Source: Mesorhizobium sp. ORS 3324 (lineage in GTDB: Bacteria; Pseudomonadota; Alphaproteobacteria; Rhizobiales; Rhizobiaceae). Taken from it: DNA of 64,000 bases. The stretch covers positions 279,235 through 343,234 of the forward strand of contig LM655202.1 in NCBI GenBank assembly GCA_000824825.2, read 5' to 3'. Each line of letters begins with the position of its first letter. Within the stretch, counting starts at the first letter, position 1. Below are positions 47,607 through 56,636 of the stretch, piece by piece. Under the pieces are notes generated by a model. That model searched no databases and was not told the DNA's origin. It was given only the letters and a program-made list of their open reading frames with translations. A program made the translations under genes and the position numbers.

Positions 47607-48863
47607 ATGCCAGCGGATGATTTGATCCTGGCCAATGCTAGGATGCTTGACGGGAACGGCTTCGCCGGGACCTCGGAATCGTGGCTGCGCATCGCGGATG
47701 GCGTGATCGCGGAAATCTCCGAGAAGCCGTTCTCCTCAAAGGCGGCGCGCACCATCGACCTGAAGGGCCACACCCTGATGCCAGGGCTTATCGACTGCCA
47801 CGTCCATGTGACGGCGATCACCGTCGACCCTGGCCGCACGGCGATGCTTCCGGACGTGACGGTCGCCTTCGGCGCGGCGCGCATTATGAAGCAGATGCTG
47901 ATGCGCGGCTTCACGACGGTGCGTGACGTCGGCGGGGCGACGCGGCCGCTGGCCCAGGCTGAGGAAGCCGGCCTGATCGAGGGACCGCGTCTTGTCTTCT
48001 GCGGCAAGGCGCTCTCCCAAACCGGCGGTCACAGCGACTATCGCGGCTTCGTCGACAACCGCAGCGCCGATTCCCAGACCTACCGTCTCGGCGCGATGGG
48101 CCGGGTCTGCGACGGCATCGACGCCGTTCGTCACTCTGCCCGCGACGAAATCCGCCAGGGGGCTCAGTTCATTAAGGCGATGGCTAATGGCGGCGTGTCG
48201 TCGCCGACGGATCCCATCAACTTCCAGCAGTTCTCGATATCAGAGCTGGAGGCCATCGTCGAAGAGGCGGCGAACGCTCAGACCTATGTCTCCGCGCATC
48301 TCTACACCGACGAGGCGATCTCGCGTGCCGTGCGGTGCGGTGTGCGCTCGGTTGAACACGCCAACTTGATCGAGCCGGCGACAGCGCGCCTCATGAAGGT
48401 GCGCGGCGCTATCGCCTGCCCCACACTGGTGGCCTACGAAGCGCTGCACAAGGATGCCAAGGCGCTGGGCCTGCCGGACGTGTCCGTCGCGAAGATCGAC
48501 GACGTCCGGCTGCGCAGCCGGGGCTCGCTCGAAATTCTCCACAAGGCCGGGGTGACGATGGCGTTGGGCACCGATCTCCTGGGCGAACTGCACAAGTACC
48601 AGTCCGACGAATTCACCATACGCGCCGAGGTGCTGCCGCCGATCGAGGTGATCAGGTCCACGACGTGCTATGCGGCCGAGTTGCTGCGCATGACCGGCAA
48701 GGTCGGATCGCTCCAGGTCGGCGTCTTCGCCGACCTTATCGCCGTCGACGGTGATCCGCTGGAGAACATGTCGCTGCTCGGCGGCCAGGGCGACCACCTA
48801 TCCCTCATCGTGAGGGCTGGCCGCGTGGTAAAGAACACCATCGACGACAATGGCTGTCCTTAG
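47607..48863 (+). CDS. Metal-dependent amidohydrolase (imidazolonepropionase/prolidase-like)
   Basis: The 418-residue product belongs to the amidohydrolase superfamily: GLIDCHVHVTA (metal-binding H-x-H), then GFTTVRDVGG, FIKAMANGGVSSPTDP, YVSAHLYTDEAI, RSVEHANLI and MALGTDLLGE. The order matches the imidazolonepropionase/Xaa-Pro-dipeptidase-like subgroup, whose members cleave cyclic amides or N-acylated amino acids. The start at 47607 removes a non-matching N-terminal extension. It converges with the lar-type operon. The substrate is unknown. Confidence 0.85.
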   Translation: MPADDLILANARMLDGNGFAGTSESWLRIADGVIAEISEKPFSSKAARTIDLKGHTLMPGLIDCHVHVTAITVDPGRTAMLPDVTVAFGAARIMKQMLMRGFTTVRDVGGATRPLAQAEEAGLIEGPRLVFCGKALSQTGGHSDYRGFVDNRSADSQTYRLGAMGRVCDGIDAVRHSARDEIRQGAQFIKAMANGGVSSPTDPINFQQFSISELEAIVEEAANAQTYVSAHLYTDEAISRAVRCGVRSVEHANLIEPATARLMKVRGAIACPTLVAYEALHKDAKALGLPDVSVAKIDDVRLRSRGSLEILHKAGVTMALGTDLLGELHKYQSDEFTIRAEVLPPIEVIRSTTCYAAELLRMTGKVGSLQVGVFADLIAVDGDPLENMSLLGGQGDHLSLIVRAGRVVKNTIDDNGCP

Positions 48864-49054
48864 TAGAACCGGCTGGCCGTTGACAACATTCCAAGCCCAG
48901 ATTCAGGCCATGATAGTTGCGATGATCAGAAAACCATAAACGGTGGCGATCTTTGCCTTGGCGCGAAAAGTTGGTCGTCGAAAAAGACTGCAGGAGAGAC
49001 CTCCCTGAGCTCCTGGACAAATTCACGGTCGGATCATGCAACGGCGCAACCTCG
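48864..49054. other. Convergent intergenic region between the amidohydrolase and larB
   Basis: No gene or strong terminator hairpin is seen. Confidence 0.35.
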
Positions 49055-49738
49055 TCACACAGTCGGAGCGGCTGCGGCTCGGCGGATCATATTTAGAGCC
49101 CGGAATGCGGCACATGCCGCGCCGTACCCGTTGTCGATGTTTACGACCGCAAGTCCGGGTGCGCAGGAAGCGAGCGCTGCGTGAAGGGCGGTTTCTCCTC
49201 CGTTCGAAACCCCATACCCGGTCGAGGTGGGCAGGCAGATGATCACGCCGGGCACGAGCCCGCCCAGAACGCTTGGAAGGGCGCCATCCATTCCGGCGAC
49301 CGCCACAATGACCGGAAAGGTCCGCAATTCGTCGACACTCTCCAACAACCGCCACAGTCCGGCCACGCCGACGTCGATGAATTGTTTCGTCGCGGCGCCG
49401 AGATAGGCGAGCGTTCGCGTGACTTCGGCCGCCTGCGGCATGTCCGAGCTGCCAGCCGACACCACCGCGATCCGAGGCGGTTCCAGTTCGGCAGGAGGGG
49501 TCCAGTTCAGGTAAGCCGTCCGCGAGACGGGATCGTAATCCAACCTTTCGCGATAAGTGGGCGCCATGCGGGCGAAGACATCGGGTTCGAGGCGGGTCAT
49601 CAGGCACCGCGCGCCGTGCGCCAACACCCGGTCCATGATTACGGTAAGCTGGGGATCGGACTTGCGAGCGCAAAGGATGGCCTCATCGAAGTCCAGCCGC
49701 TCAGGACGCTGAAAGTCCAATCTAATCTGTTCGTTCAT
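49055..49738 (-). CDS. larB: LarB-type pyridinium-3,5-biscarboxylic acid mononucleotide synthase
   Basis: The 227-residue product has LDFQRPERLDFDEAILC, then a PurE-like C-terminal domain with VVSAGSSDMPQAAEVTRTL, AGMDGALPSVLGGLVPG and PTSTGYGVSNGGETALHAAL. LarB carboxylates and hydrolyses nicotinate adenine dinucleotide, the first step of nickel-pincer nucleotide (NPN) synthesis. Its start overlaps the larE stop by four bases (ATGA), so it is the last gene of the minus-strand operon. Typical length. No LarA is nearby. Confidence 0.9.
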   Translation of the reverse strand: MNEQIRLDFQRPERLDFDEAILCARKSDPQLTVIMDRVLAHGARCLMTRLEPDVFARMAPTYRERLDYDPVSRTAYLNWTPPAELEPPRIAVVSAGSSDMPQAAEVTRTLAYLGAATKQFIDVGVAGLWRLLESVDELRTFPVIVAVAGMDGALPSVLGGLVPGVIICLPTSTGYGVSNGGETALHAALASCAPGLAVVNIDNGYGAACAAFRALNMIRRAAAAPTV

Positions 49739-50541
49739 GCGCTTCGTTCCCGCAAGAAGGCGCTGCCCCGGACGTAGGTCTCGAAATGGACAGGTCGCGA
49801 ACCGCCGAAAGCCTCAGCGATTCTGAGGGCCAATTGAACGCGCCCCTGATCGGACAGGCGCGACAGGGTAGTTGCGTCCAGTTCGACAACGACGCCTGTC
49901 TGACGGACGCGGCAACGAACGGTGTCCGGCGAGAGCTCGCGCCTGACCAGCATCTCGACCTGATCGACGGCGCGCAACACCTGAGGTTCGATCCGGAGCG
50001 CCGTTTCGATGCGGCTTGAAAGGCAGGGTGCCGAAGGCAATTCGGCGAGGTCGTTCAAGCCATGCGCTGCCGACATCGCCCTCACGTCGGCCTTGGACAT
50101 GCCGGCCTCGACAAAGGGGTGACGTACGCTATTGGCTTCGGCTGCCTTGAGACCGGGCCGCCAGTCGCCCAGATCGTCTGTATTCGTGCCGGAAAAGAGC
50201 TGCGCTTCCGACAGCGACGACAGCGTGCCGTAGAGATTCGATTTGCAAAAGAAGCAGCGATTTGAAGGGTTGGTGAGATAGCGTTCGTCCCTAAATTCCC
50301 CTGCGTCGATGACCCGCAAGTCCCAACCATAGCGCGCCGCATAGTCCCTGACCCGTTCGGTCGCGCTGACCGGGACCGCGGCCGAGGCAGCGTGGAACAT
50401 GGTCAGGTCTGCGCCCAACCTAAGGTGCGCCACGAAAGCCAGAGTCATGCTGTCGACCCCGCCGGAGATGGCCACAGCCGCGGGACGGGCGCTGTCGAAC
50501 ACCGCGTCGAGACGGCGCAAGAAGGCTTCACTGGTCGTCAT
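49735..50541 (-). CDS. larE: LarE-type sulfur insertase (NPN synthesis), three-cysteine form
   Basis: The 268-residue product has the PP-loop AISGGVDSMTLA, which adenylylates the substrate, NPSNRCFFCKSNLY and APCLSSRIETALRIEP. Lactobacillus LarE gives up one Cys (in the PCLASR position) per reaction. LarE with two additional Cys, as here in CFFC, is known in Thermotoga to hold a [4Fe-4S] cluster and act catalytically. That reading is likely here. The start at 50541 lies inside the larC 3' end (14-base overlap); the upstream extension to 50625 has no family match. Confidence 0.9.
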   Translation of the reverse strand: MTTSEAFLRRLDAVFDSARPAAVAISGGVDSMTLAFVAHLRLGADLTMFHAASAAVPVSATERVRDYAARYGWDLRVIDAGEFRDERYLTNPSNRCFFCKSNLYGTLSSLSEAQLFSGTNTDDLGDWRPGLKAAEANSVRHPFVEAGMSKADVRAMSAAHGLNDLAELPSAPCLSSRIETALRIEPQVLRAVDQVEMLVRRELSPDTVRCRVRQTGVVVELDATTLSRLSDQGRVQLALRIAEAFGGSRPVHFETYVRGSAFLRERSA

Positions 50542-51826
50542 GGCTTTTCTCCAGCGCCTCTGCCTCGGCGCTGCGGCGCAACTCAGACCGGGCTTTGTGG
50601 CTCTGACGAAAGGCTTCCACGTCATCCATCTCTGCCTTGGCAGTCGGCCCGCCGGGGCGATCGGCTAGCTTCACCCTCATCCCATCGCTGGTCGTGACTG
50701 CCTGCCGCGGCAGGATGGTGCGCGCCTCCGTGCGGCTGCGTAGGCCAAGTGTCGTGGTCTGTCGGAAGCATAGCGCACCGATTGCCTCGATCGCATCTGG
50801 CCGTGTGAGAACCTGAACGGAAGCCATCATCCGTCCTTTCTTGCCGAAGACCGGCGACTGGGTCACATCGATGACGCCTTCGGCTGCACGAATGTGATCA
50901 AGGCCGGCCGCCAATTCCTCGCCTGTCTGGTCGTCGATTTCAAACTGGATGACACCGACGCGATCCTGCACTGCGGCTTCAGCCGTGAAGGCCAGAACGC
51001 GAAGCACGTTGCTCATGCCGGGGAAGCGCCGCGTGCCGAAGCCGATGCCGGTGCGATCGAGCACATGGGGGGAGGAGCCGATACTGGTCGAGGGAGAGAG
51101 ATAGCGCAGGATAGCCGCTCCTGTCGGCGTGATGCGTTCGCCCACGCGACCGTCGTCATGAAAGGCAAATCCGCGCAGCAACAGGGTCGTGGCAGGAGCT
51201 GGAACAGGCAGCCGGCCGTGGTCAGTCTCCACCCAGCCGCGCCCGAGCGGGAGCGATCCGACCGACCAGCTTGCTTCGCCCACTGCGTCGATCAGTGTCG
51301 CCGCGGCTACGATGTCAGCGATCGAATCCCAGTTGCCGACTTCGTGAAAGGTCACGTCATCGACGTCCCTGCCATGAACCGCGGCTTCGGCCAGGGCGAG
51401 CTCACGGAAGATCGCGATGGCTGCGCGCTTAACAGTCTCGTCCAAGCGGCTTCCCTCAAGCATCGCACGAAGGTCGCGCCAATGAGTGTGATGACGGTGG
51501 CCATGGTGCTCGTCATGGACGTGCTCATGATGATGTTGGCCATGCCGCTCGTCATGGTCATCATGCTCGTGGGCGTGCCCATGAGCATGGTGACCGCAAT
51601 GAGGTCGGATGGCCTCCTGTTCGGAGCCCATCTTCGTGACATCGAAGCGGCTGCCGGTCAGCACGCCGTCGTCATGCGGATGCACCACAGCCTCTACGTC
51701 GTCTTCCAAACCGGCAAGACGAAGATTGTTTTGCACGACTTCAGCCAGATCGGGCCAGGCGTCCAACATCGCGGCTACAAACATATCGCCGGCAATGCCG
51801 CCCAAGACATCAAGATGAATATGCAT
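50528..51826 (-). CDS. larC: LarC-type nickel insertase (DUF111)
   Basis: The 432-residue product starts MHIHLDVLGGIAGDMFVAAM, the conserved LarC N-terminus. It has a His-rich stretch at about residues 75-115 (GHHAHGHAHEHDDHDERHGQ and more) that should bind nickel, VTFHEVGNWDSIADIVAAA, PVPAPATTLLLRG and ERITPTGAAIL. The C-terminal LarC2 domain has QFEIDDQTGEELAAGLDHI and FRQTTTLGLR. LarC inserts nickel into the pincer nucleotide using CTP. ATG at 51838 is an alternative start. Confidence 0.9.
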   Translation of the reverse strand: MHIHLDVLGGIAGDMFVAAMLDAWPDLAEVVQNNLRLAGLEDDVEAVVHPHDDGVLTGSRFDVTKMGSEQEAIRPHCGHHAHGHAHEHDDHDERHGQHHHEHVHDEHHGHRHHTHWRDLRAMLEGSRLDETVKRAAIAIFRELALAEAAVHGRDVDDVTFHEVGNWDSIADIVAAATLIDAVGEASWSVGSLPLGRGWVETDHGRLPVPAPATTLLLRGFAFHDDGRVGERITPTGAAILRYLSPSTSIGSSPHVLDRTGIGFGTRRFPGMSNVLRVLAFTAEAAVQDRVGVIQFEIDDQTGEELAAGLDHIRAAEGVIDVTQSPVFGKKGRMMASVQVLTRPDAIEAIGALCFRQTTTLGLRSRTEARTILPRQAVTTSDGMRVKLADRPGGPTAKAEMDDVEAFRQSHKARSELRRSAEAEALEKSHDDQ

Positions 51827-51841
51827 CGGGCCTTCCATCCT

Positions 51842-52372
51842 TTATCGGCCCGCAAGCTGCAGACCGGACAGATCGACGCGCAAGGTCTCGCCCGGCTCAG
51901 TCGATCCAATGGTGGTCTCAATCGCCCCTTTCAGCACTGCCACCGAGACCGGCAGAAGGTCTCTCATCTGCGCGGATATGGCGACAAGATCGTCGTGTTC
52001 GGCCTTTGCCCGCATGAACATTCCGTCGTTAAGGATGCGTTTGAGGCGCAGCGGGAAACTAACCTCTCCTCCCGCCCACTTCAGTTCGAGCTGCGTCTTG
52101 TAGCGCCGAATGTCGAAGTGCTTGTGTTGGGATTCGAGAACGCGGTAGCCCCAAATGCCCAAATCACCAACGAGAAGGGAGGCAAATTCCGGCTCGTCCT
52201 CGGCGTTGATGTCGACCAACAGCACATAGGCTGGCCGGCCTTTCTTGCCGAGACTGGAAAGGAGCTGGACATTTTTGGCGCCCATCACGGTCATCTTGTC
52301 GATGACATGCCCGAGCAACTCGCCGGGCGCATCGTCGATCTGGGCCATGAGGAGAATGACGCCGCCTGCCAT
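51842..52372 (-). CDS. Second LarC-like protein (LarC2-domain only)
   Basis: The 176-residue product begins MAGGVILLMAQIDDAPGELL and continues GAKNVQLLSSLGKKGRPAYV and then HFDIRRYKTQLELKWAG. It resembles the C-terminal half of LarC (I-D-D-x-x-x-E-x-x-G..., K-K-G-R-P). It has no N-terminal LarC1 domain and no His-rich stretch. Its start overlaps the stop of the 594-residue gene, and larC follows 15 bases later. A helper for nickel insertion or for cofactor transfer is possible; this is inference. Confidence 0.6.
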   Translation of the reverse strand: MAGGVILLMAQIDDAPGELLGHVIDKMTVMGAKNVQLLSSLGKKGRPAYVLLVDINAEDEPEFASLLVGDLGIWGYRVLESQHKHFDIRRYKTQLELKWAGGEVSFPLRLKRILNDGMFMRAKAEHDDLVAISAQMRDLLPVSVAVLKGAIETTIGSTEPGETLRVDLSGLQLAGR

Positions 52373-54156
52373 CAGAGCGCCATGGATTCGACTGCGACCA
52401 GAGCCGCAGCCTCCGCCTTGGCCTTCGTACCGGGAATACCTGCGGAAATCAGGCCTGCTGACTGCGCCTCATTGGCGGCGTCCGAAGCGTTCATCTTGCC
52501 CATCGCGGCTGCGACCACGGCGGGGATGGTGACGTTCATGATCACATTGCCGGCGAGCAGCAGCTCGCTTGCAATGGGCGCAAGCGCCGTCAGAAACGGC
52601 GCGCGTTCCTTGCCTATCCCCTGCGCGACTTCCGGAATGACAGCGTTGATGATGCCTTCCATGTGGATCGTCTTGTCACCGACGGTCACCTCGGCATCGA
52701 GCGCCGGATCGAAGGCAAGCCAACGCGCTGCCATCTTGCTCGATCGGCGGGCTCCCTTGCCGATCCTGGTGAAATGAACCTTGATATTGGTGCCCTTTAC
52801 CTTGCTCAGGAATTCCGAGCCCCGCGCCTCCACCAGAAGCTGACGTTCTTCGTCCATCGCGCGGACGATTTCAGCCACGCTCCTACCGGCCATCAGATCG
52901 TCATAGCTGCGCGCCGCGCGGGCATGCAGAGCTTTGGTGACCATGGGAGTGGAGGACATGATCAGCGCTTCGGTCACCGGCCCGTTGCAAATCTGGGTCG
53001 CCTTTCGGGCAACGATGTTCATCGCCATCATTGCGGTCTCCGGGTCGAAGCTGAAGCCGAGCCGTCGATCGCGCAGAGCCCGCGCTACGCTCTGTTCCGT
53101 CGATCCGTCTTGCAACAGGCACATCAGCGCGATGACCGCATCGCCGCAGACGTGGCCGAGCGGCGGATTGACGGGGCCTGCACCCGCGCCGCAAATTCCC
53201 TCTTCGAACACTGAAATGATTTCATCCAGCGCCATGGTGCCGATCACAGTGGGTCCGCCGATATCCTTGAGGATCAGCCCGAGATCGCCGATCAGCCGCG
53301 CCGTCTCGACTTCCTTGCCGGTGATGCGGACATGCACTTTCTCCGGCAGGCCGGCGGTGCGGACAGCGGATCGTCCGGCAACAAAGGCGCTGGTAACCTT
53401 GCCATAGGGCCCGTACTCTTCCGCCACGTCGGCGTCAGGGTGGATGATCTCCAGGACCGCTGCCGCACCGAAAAGTGCGGAGAGGAATTTCTGGCTGGGC
53501 ATGCCAGCACCTGACATGGCATCCATCATCGCCTTGGTTCCGATCGCTGCGCCTCTTTCGGCCATGCCGGGGAAGATGAAATCCTCGCCGAGCGCTCCGT
53601 GGCCGACCATCACCCCGCCGCCAACGCCTTCCGGGATGTCGCGGCCTTGAATCGGCGAAAGTTCTCCCTTCATCATGGCATCGTAAACCGCGGCAACAGC
53701 CGCGAATCCCGAGATCTTGTTGTTCATTTTGGCCGTGGGCACTGCCGCAAGGCCTGAGCGGCTCACCCCCGCAATCATCCGCGCAGACGAACCGAGCTTG
53801 CGGTTGCCGGCGGGGATGCCAACCTGCGCATTGGCGCCGCACAGATAGAGTAGCGTGGCCGCGATCAGCGCCGCATTCGCTCCGTCGGCACCCGCTGCCT
53901 TTGCAACAGCGATGCTCTTTGCCAGAAGGTCGTCGATGGGCTGGCGCACAGCGTCGGCGAACTTGACCTCAGGGCTTATGCCGCGCCGTAGCTCGGCAGC
54001 GATAACGTTGCATGCAGCAACGACCGGAATATTGAGCATCCCGTGCCCGCCGGTCAGCGCCTCGACGCGGTCGCTGGTCAGCCAGCCGGGATTGGCGTTG
54101 GCAGCCATAACCGACGCCAGGATGACCCTTTCCCGTTGTGCAGACGCATTCGTCAT
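52372..54156 (-). CDS. Unknown 594-residue protein at the head of the lar-type operon
   Basis: I do not recognise the family. It begins MTNASAQRERVILASVMAAN. It is soluble and rich in Ala and Gly, with glycine-bearing stretches such as CGANAQVGIPAGNRKLGSSA, AAVPTAKMNNKISGFAAV, IPEGVGGGVMVGHGALG and VCGDAVIALMCLLQDGST. No membrane segment, signal peptide or nucleotide-binding loop is evident, and it is not LarA (DUF2088). GGGAGAG lies eight bases before the start. It is the first gene of an operon whose other members make or handle the nickel-pincer nucleotide. The simplest inference is an enzyme that uses that cofactor or supports its user. Confidence 0.75.
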   Translation of the reverse strand: MTNASAQRERVILASVMAANANPGWLTSDRVEALTGGHGMLNIPVVAACNVIAAELRRGISPEVKFADAVRQPIDDLLAKSIAVAKAAGADGANAALIAATLLYLCGANAQVGIPAGNRKLGSSARMIAGVSRSGLAAVPTAKMNNKISGFAAVAAVYDAMMKGELSPIQGRDIPEGVGGGVMVGHGALGEDFIFPGMAERGAAIGTKAMMDAMSGAGMPSQKFLSALFGAAAVLEIIHPDADVAEEYGPYGKVTSAFVAGRSAVRTAGLPEKVHVRITGKEVETARLIGDLGLILKDIGGPTVIGTMALDEIISVFEEGICGAGAGPVNPPLGHVCGDAVIALMCLLQDGSTEQSVARALRDRRLGFSFDPETAMMAMNIVARKATQICNGPVTEALIMSSTPMVTKALHARAARSYDDLMAGRSVAEIVRAMDEERQLLVEARGSEFLSKVKGTNIKVHFTRIGKGARRSSKMAARWLAFDPALDAEVTVGDKTIHMEGIINAVIPEVAQGIGKERAPFLTALAPIASELLLAGNVIMNVTIPAVVAAAMGKMNASDAANEAQSAGLISAGIPGTKAKAEAAALVAVESMAL

Positions 54157-54595
54157 TACTTGGTCTCTCCCTGTGGCGGCCAGACGAGTGGCGTTCTCGG
54201 ATTTCGAAAGCTTGTAATTCGAACCGGTCGGGGCGCCGTTTCGTAGCTGAAGCGTCCGCCTGCCGGGCGTTGTCTTGCCGCAAGGTTTGTTCCCGCGTCA
54301 TGGCGGCGGCGCTGGCGAAAGAAATAGCACGGCCGCATTATGATCGTTAAACGGCAATATTTCATGAGTTCATGAGCAGTCTTCATAACGGCTTCGCCTG
54401 GGCAATACGCAAGGCGCCTAGTGGGCACAGATGCGAAGAGCCCGATCGGATGACGACTGCTCATGATTGCGTGAGAAGATGCCATTTCTGCTCATGAAGC
54501 TTCTTGGATATGCCTGCGGCGGATCCAGGTGATACCTCGCTGTTTGCTCACGTATTTGCCTGATCATCCGTCCCGATTTCATGGAGAGGTTTCGA
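54157..54595. promoter_or_regulatory. Divergent control region with repeated TCATGA motifs
   Basis: This is the region between the 594-residue gene (minus) and the AhpD-like gene (plus). TTCAT-GAGT-TCATGAG lies at 54361-54376, TCATGATTGCGTGAGAA at 54461-54477 and CTCATGAA at 54490-54497. The first has the same TTCAT-N4-TCATGAG arrangement as the lysR/malY intergenic region at 63022-63037. They are probable binding sites for the LysR regulator. No promoter elements were assigned. Confidence 0.55.
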
Positions 54596-54934
54596 ATGCT
54601 CGAGTGGGCGAAATACCGGAAGCAACTGTCGTCGCGGGTGAGTGAGCTGGGGCAGCTGTCCCCCGCCACCCTTGAGGGGGTTCGGGCGCTCGGTGGTGCA
54701 GGCAACAAGACCGCCCGGCTGGACGCCAAGACCCGCGAGTTGATCGCGCTTGCCGTCGCGGTCACGACACGATGCGACGGCTGCATTGCGAGCCACACCG
54801 CCGAAGCTGCAAAAGTTGGCGCAACGCGCGAGGAAATCGCTGAAGCGCTTGGCGTGGCGATCGCTTTGAACGCGGGAGCGGCTCTGGTCTATTCCTCGCG
54901 CGTACTGGATGCCTTCGACACCGCTAACGGCTGA
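54596..54934 (+). CDS. AhpD-like / carboxymuconolactone-decarboxylase-family protein
   Basis: The 112-residue product has the AhpD motif with the redox pair and His, RCDGCIASHTAEAAKVGATR, preceded by KTRELIALAVAVT. Proteins of this fold act as alkylhydroperoxidases or decarboxylases; the C-x-x-C-x3-H pattern favours a redox role. The start at 54596 has GGAGAGG six bases upstream. It is divergent from the lar-type operon across the shared control region. Confidence 0.88.
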   Translation: MLEWAKYRKQLSSRVSELGQLSPATLEGVRALGGAGNKTARLDAKTRELIALAVAVTTRCDGCIASHTAEAAKVGATREEIAEALGVAIALNAGAALVYSSRVLDAFDTANG

Positions 54935-55059
54935 TAGTCTCAGCACGCAAACAAGCCGGGGAAGGGCGCATACGATCCTTCTCCGCCAGCACCCAAGAGC
55001 GCATCACCCTCTATCTCGCAATGCAGGAGGCCTTTTCCCTCTCTTGGCGAAGGCTGGTT

Positions 55060-55756
55060 ATCTCTCTGCTGCGGATCCTAGGTCGCCCGCTCGCGCGGAT
55101 GGCCGCATCCAGATCGTCAGCCGAAATGTCAATCGCGCGCGGGATCGCCCACAGGTCGTAATAGTCCTTCATGCGTCAGTTGAGGGCGCCAAGCGCGACC
55201 ATCGCCTGGAATTTCTCGGCGATCACCGTGGCAGGCGGATAGGAACGAACCTGCGGAGCGGGAAAATCCAGCAATGTCGGATAATCGAGCCGCTGCGTCG
55301 CATCAGCCATAGCCTCTCCGAAACCGATGTCGATTGTGATGGGAATGCGCGTCCTTTCGAGATAAGCTGCGGTTTTGAGGCGAACGCCGCCGTATTCCAT
55401 CTCCTCTTGAATGACCGTCGCAGTGAGCGCATCGATAATCGAAGGCGAGGCCATCGTCGCTCTCCATCTGCCATGATCTCCCTGAAGTCGGCGATCAGGC
55501 GGTCAGGATCGGCGTCCCCATGTCCGAGAAAGTCTGCATCCTGCGTCACCCGATTGTCGTCGGCCACCCAGGACCGTGACCAGCATGCCGCGTTTCAGGC
55601 GAAGCGGTCCCGATGCGCTGAGATTGACAGGCGGTAGAGCAGCCGTTCAAGCGCGAACCGCACCAACAGGATATCGAATGGGCGGCCTTCCTTCCGGGCG
55701 GTATTGAGCAGCCGGTCCTTGACCGACTTCGCCATATTCGTCGGTGCTTTAGCCAT
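55060..55756 (-). pseudogene. AbiEii-type toxin, second copy, broken
   Basis: The N-terminal frame MAKSVKDRLLNTARKEGRPF with LYRLSISAHRDRFALKRGML is followed by a shift to VTQDADFLGHGDADPDRLIA, then another to GGVRLKTAAYLERTRIPITI, IGFGEAMADATQRLDYPTLL and VIAEKFQAMVALGALN. An in-frame TGA then stands before RMKDYYDLWAIPRA. Frameshifts and a stop codon make it non-functional, while its antitoxin gene upstream is intact. Confidence 0.8.
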
Positions 55757-56369
55757 TGGATGTGAGCGCCTCGATATAGGGTTGCATCACCTTCCAAGCG
55801 CCGCCGGCCTTTGCGGCCTGGGCGATTGCGCTCGGAGTTACCTTGCGTTGCTGGAGAGCAGCGTGCAGGCCTTCTACAGCGACCGATCGGTCGACCAGTT
55901 TGGGGTTTCGGAACAGGTCGGCAAGGGTCTTCGGGATCGAATAGATCGGGACGTCACGGCCAGCGATTGCATGATGTTCAATGCCCTGTCGCAGATATGG
56001 CTCCGTGAAGCGGACCATACGCAGCGGAGGATAGGACTGCACGGGCGCCCAATCGCTCGTCCCGATCGCTATCCAAACGCGCCGCGGCATTTGGTCGGTC
56101 AGTCCGTGGAAGGCGAGCGCCGACACCAGAGCGATCACGCCTTTGGGCGCGCGCATGATGGCTTCAGCAAGGATCTGGTTCTCTTCGACTTCCGCGTCCC
56201 GCTTCTGATAAACTCCCCGCGAGATACGCTCAACTTCACCGCTCTCGACGGCGCGCGCGATCGTTTGCGCGCTGATGCCAGCCTCGCGCAGTTCATGCGC
56301 ATGCATCATGCTTCGCGCATCGAGCAGGCTTCTGAGCTTCGCCTTTTGCGAATCTTGCGCCGAGGGCAT
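55749..56369 (-). CDS. AbiEi-type antitoxin
   Basis: The 206-residue product has the winged-helix N-terminal MHAHELREAGISAQTIARAV and GEVERISRGVYQ and the body YPPLRMVRFTEPYLRQGIE and KTLADLFRNP of AbiEi antitoxins, which repress their own operon. It is full length. The toxin gene that overlaps its 3' end by eight bases is broken, so this is an orphan antitoxin. A more decayed copy of the pair lies at 27636-29107. Confidence 0.85.
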   Translation of the reverse strand: MPSAQDSQKAKLRSLLDARSMMHAHELREAGISAQTIARAVESGEVERISRGVYQKRDAEVEENQILAEAIMRAPKGVIALVSALAFHGLTDQMPRRVWIAIGTSDWAPVQSYPPLRMVRFTEPYLRQGIEHHAIAGRDVPIYSIPKTLADLFRNPKLVDRSVAVEGLHAALQQRKVTPSAIAQAAKAGGAWKVMQPYIEALTSNG

Positions 56370-56636
56370 GTTACAAATCCTCTAATCGATCGCAATATTA
56401 TCTGAGGTTTTGTCACACGCCATCCCTGCGGGCAGCCAGGAATAGCCCAGGGGAAGGGGGAAACTGTGAGGCGCCGCGGCAACCCTCGGTCGCCGCCTCG
56501 CTCCTCGTATTCCGACAACCACCAAGCCTCTGCAACGTCGGCGGAATAGATCTGCGAGCAATTTGACATCGCCGTTGATGCCTGATGTCTCAGCAAAAAA
56601 TGTGCCGCCGACGCGCCAGGGCGCTGACGCTGTTGC
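56370..56636. other. Intergenic region between abiEi and the ABC transporter operon
   Basis: No gene or clear regulatory element is seen in these 267 bases. Confidence 0.35.

Noticed and set aside
50894-52777. 627-codon plus-strand frame opposite larC and its neighbour
   Set aside because: It is the antisense shadow of clearly recognisable larC, the LarC2-like gene and the 594-residue gene.
52372-54156. Calling the 594-residue protein LarA or a serine/cysteine lyase
   Set aside because: It lacks DUF2088 features, and the faint similarity of Gly/Asn-rich stretches to serine dehydratase-like proteins was too weak to name.
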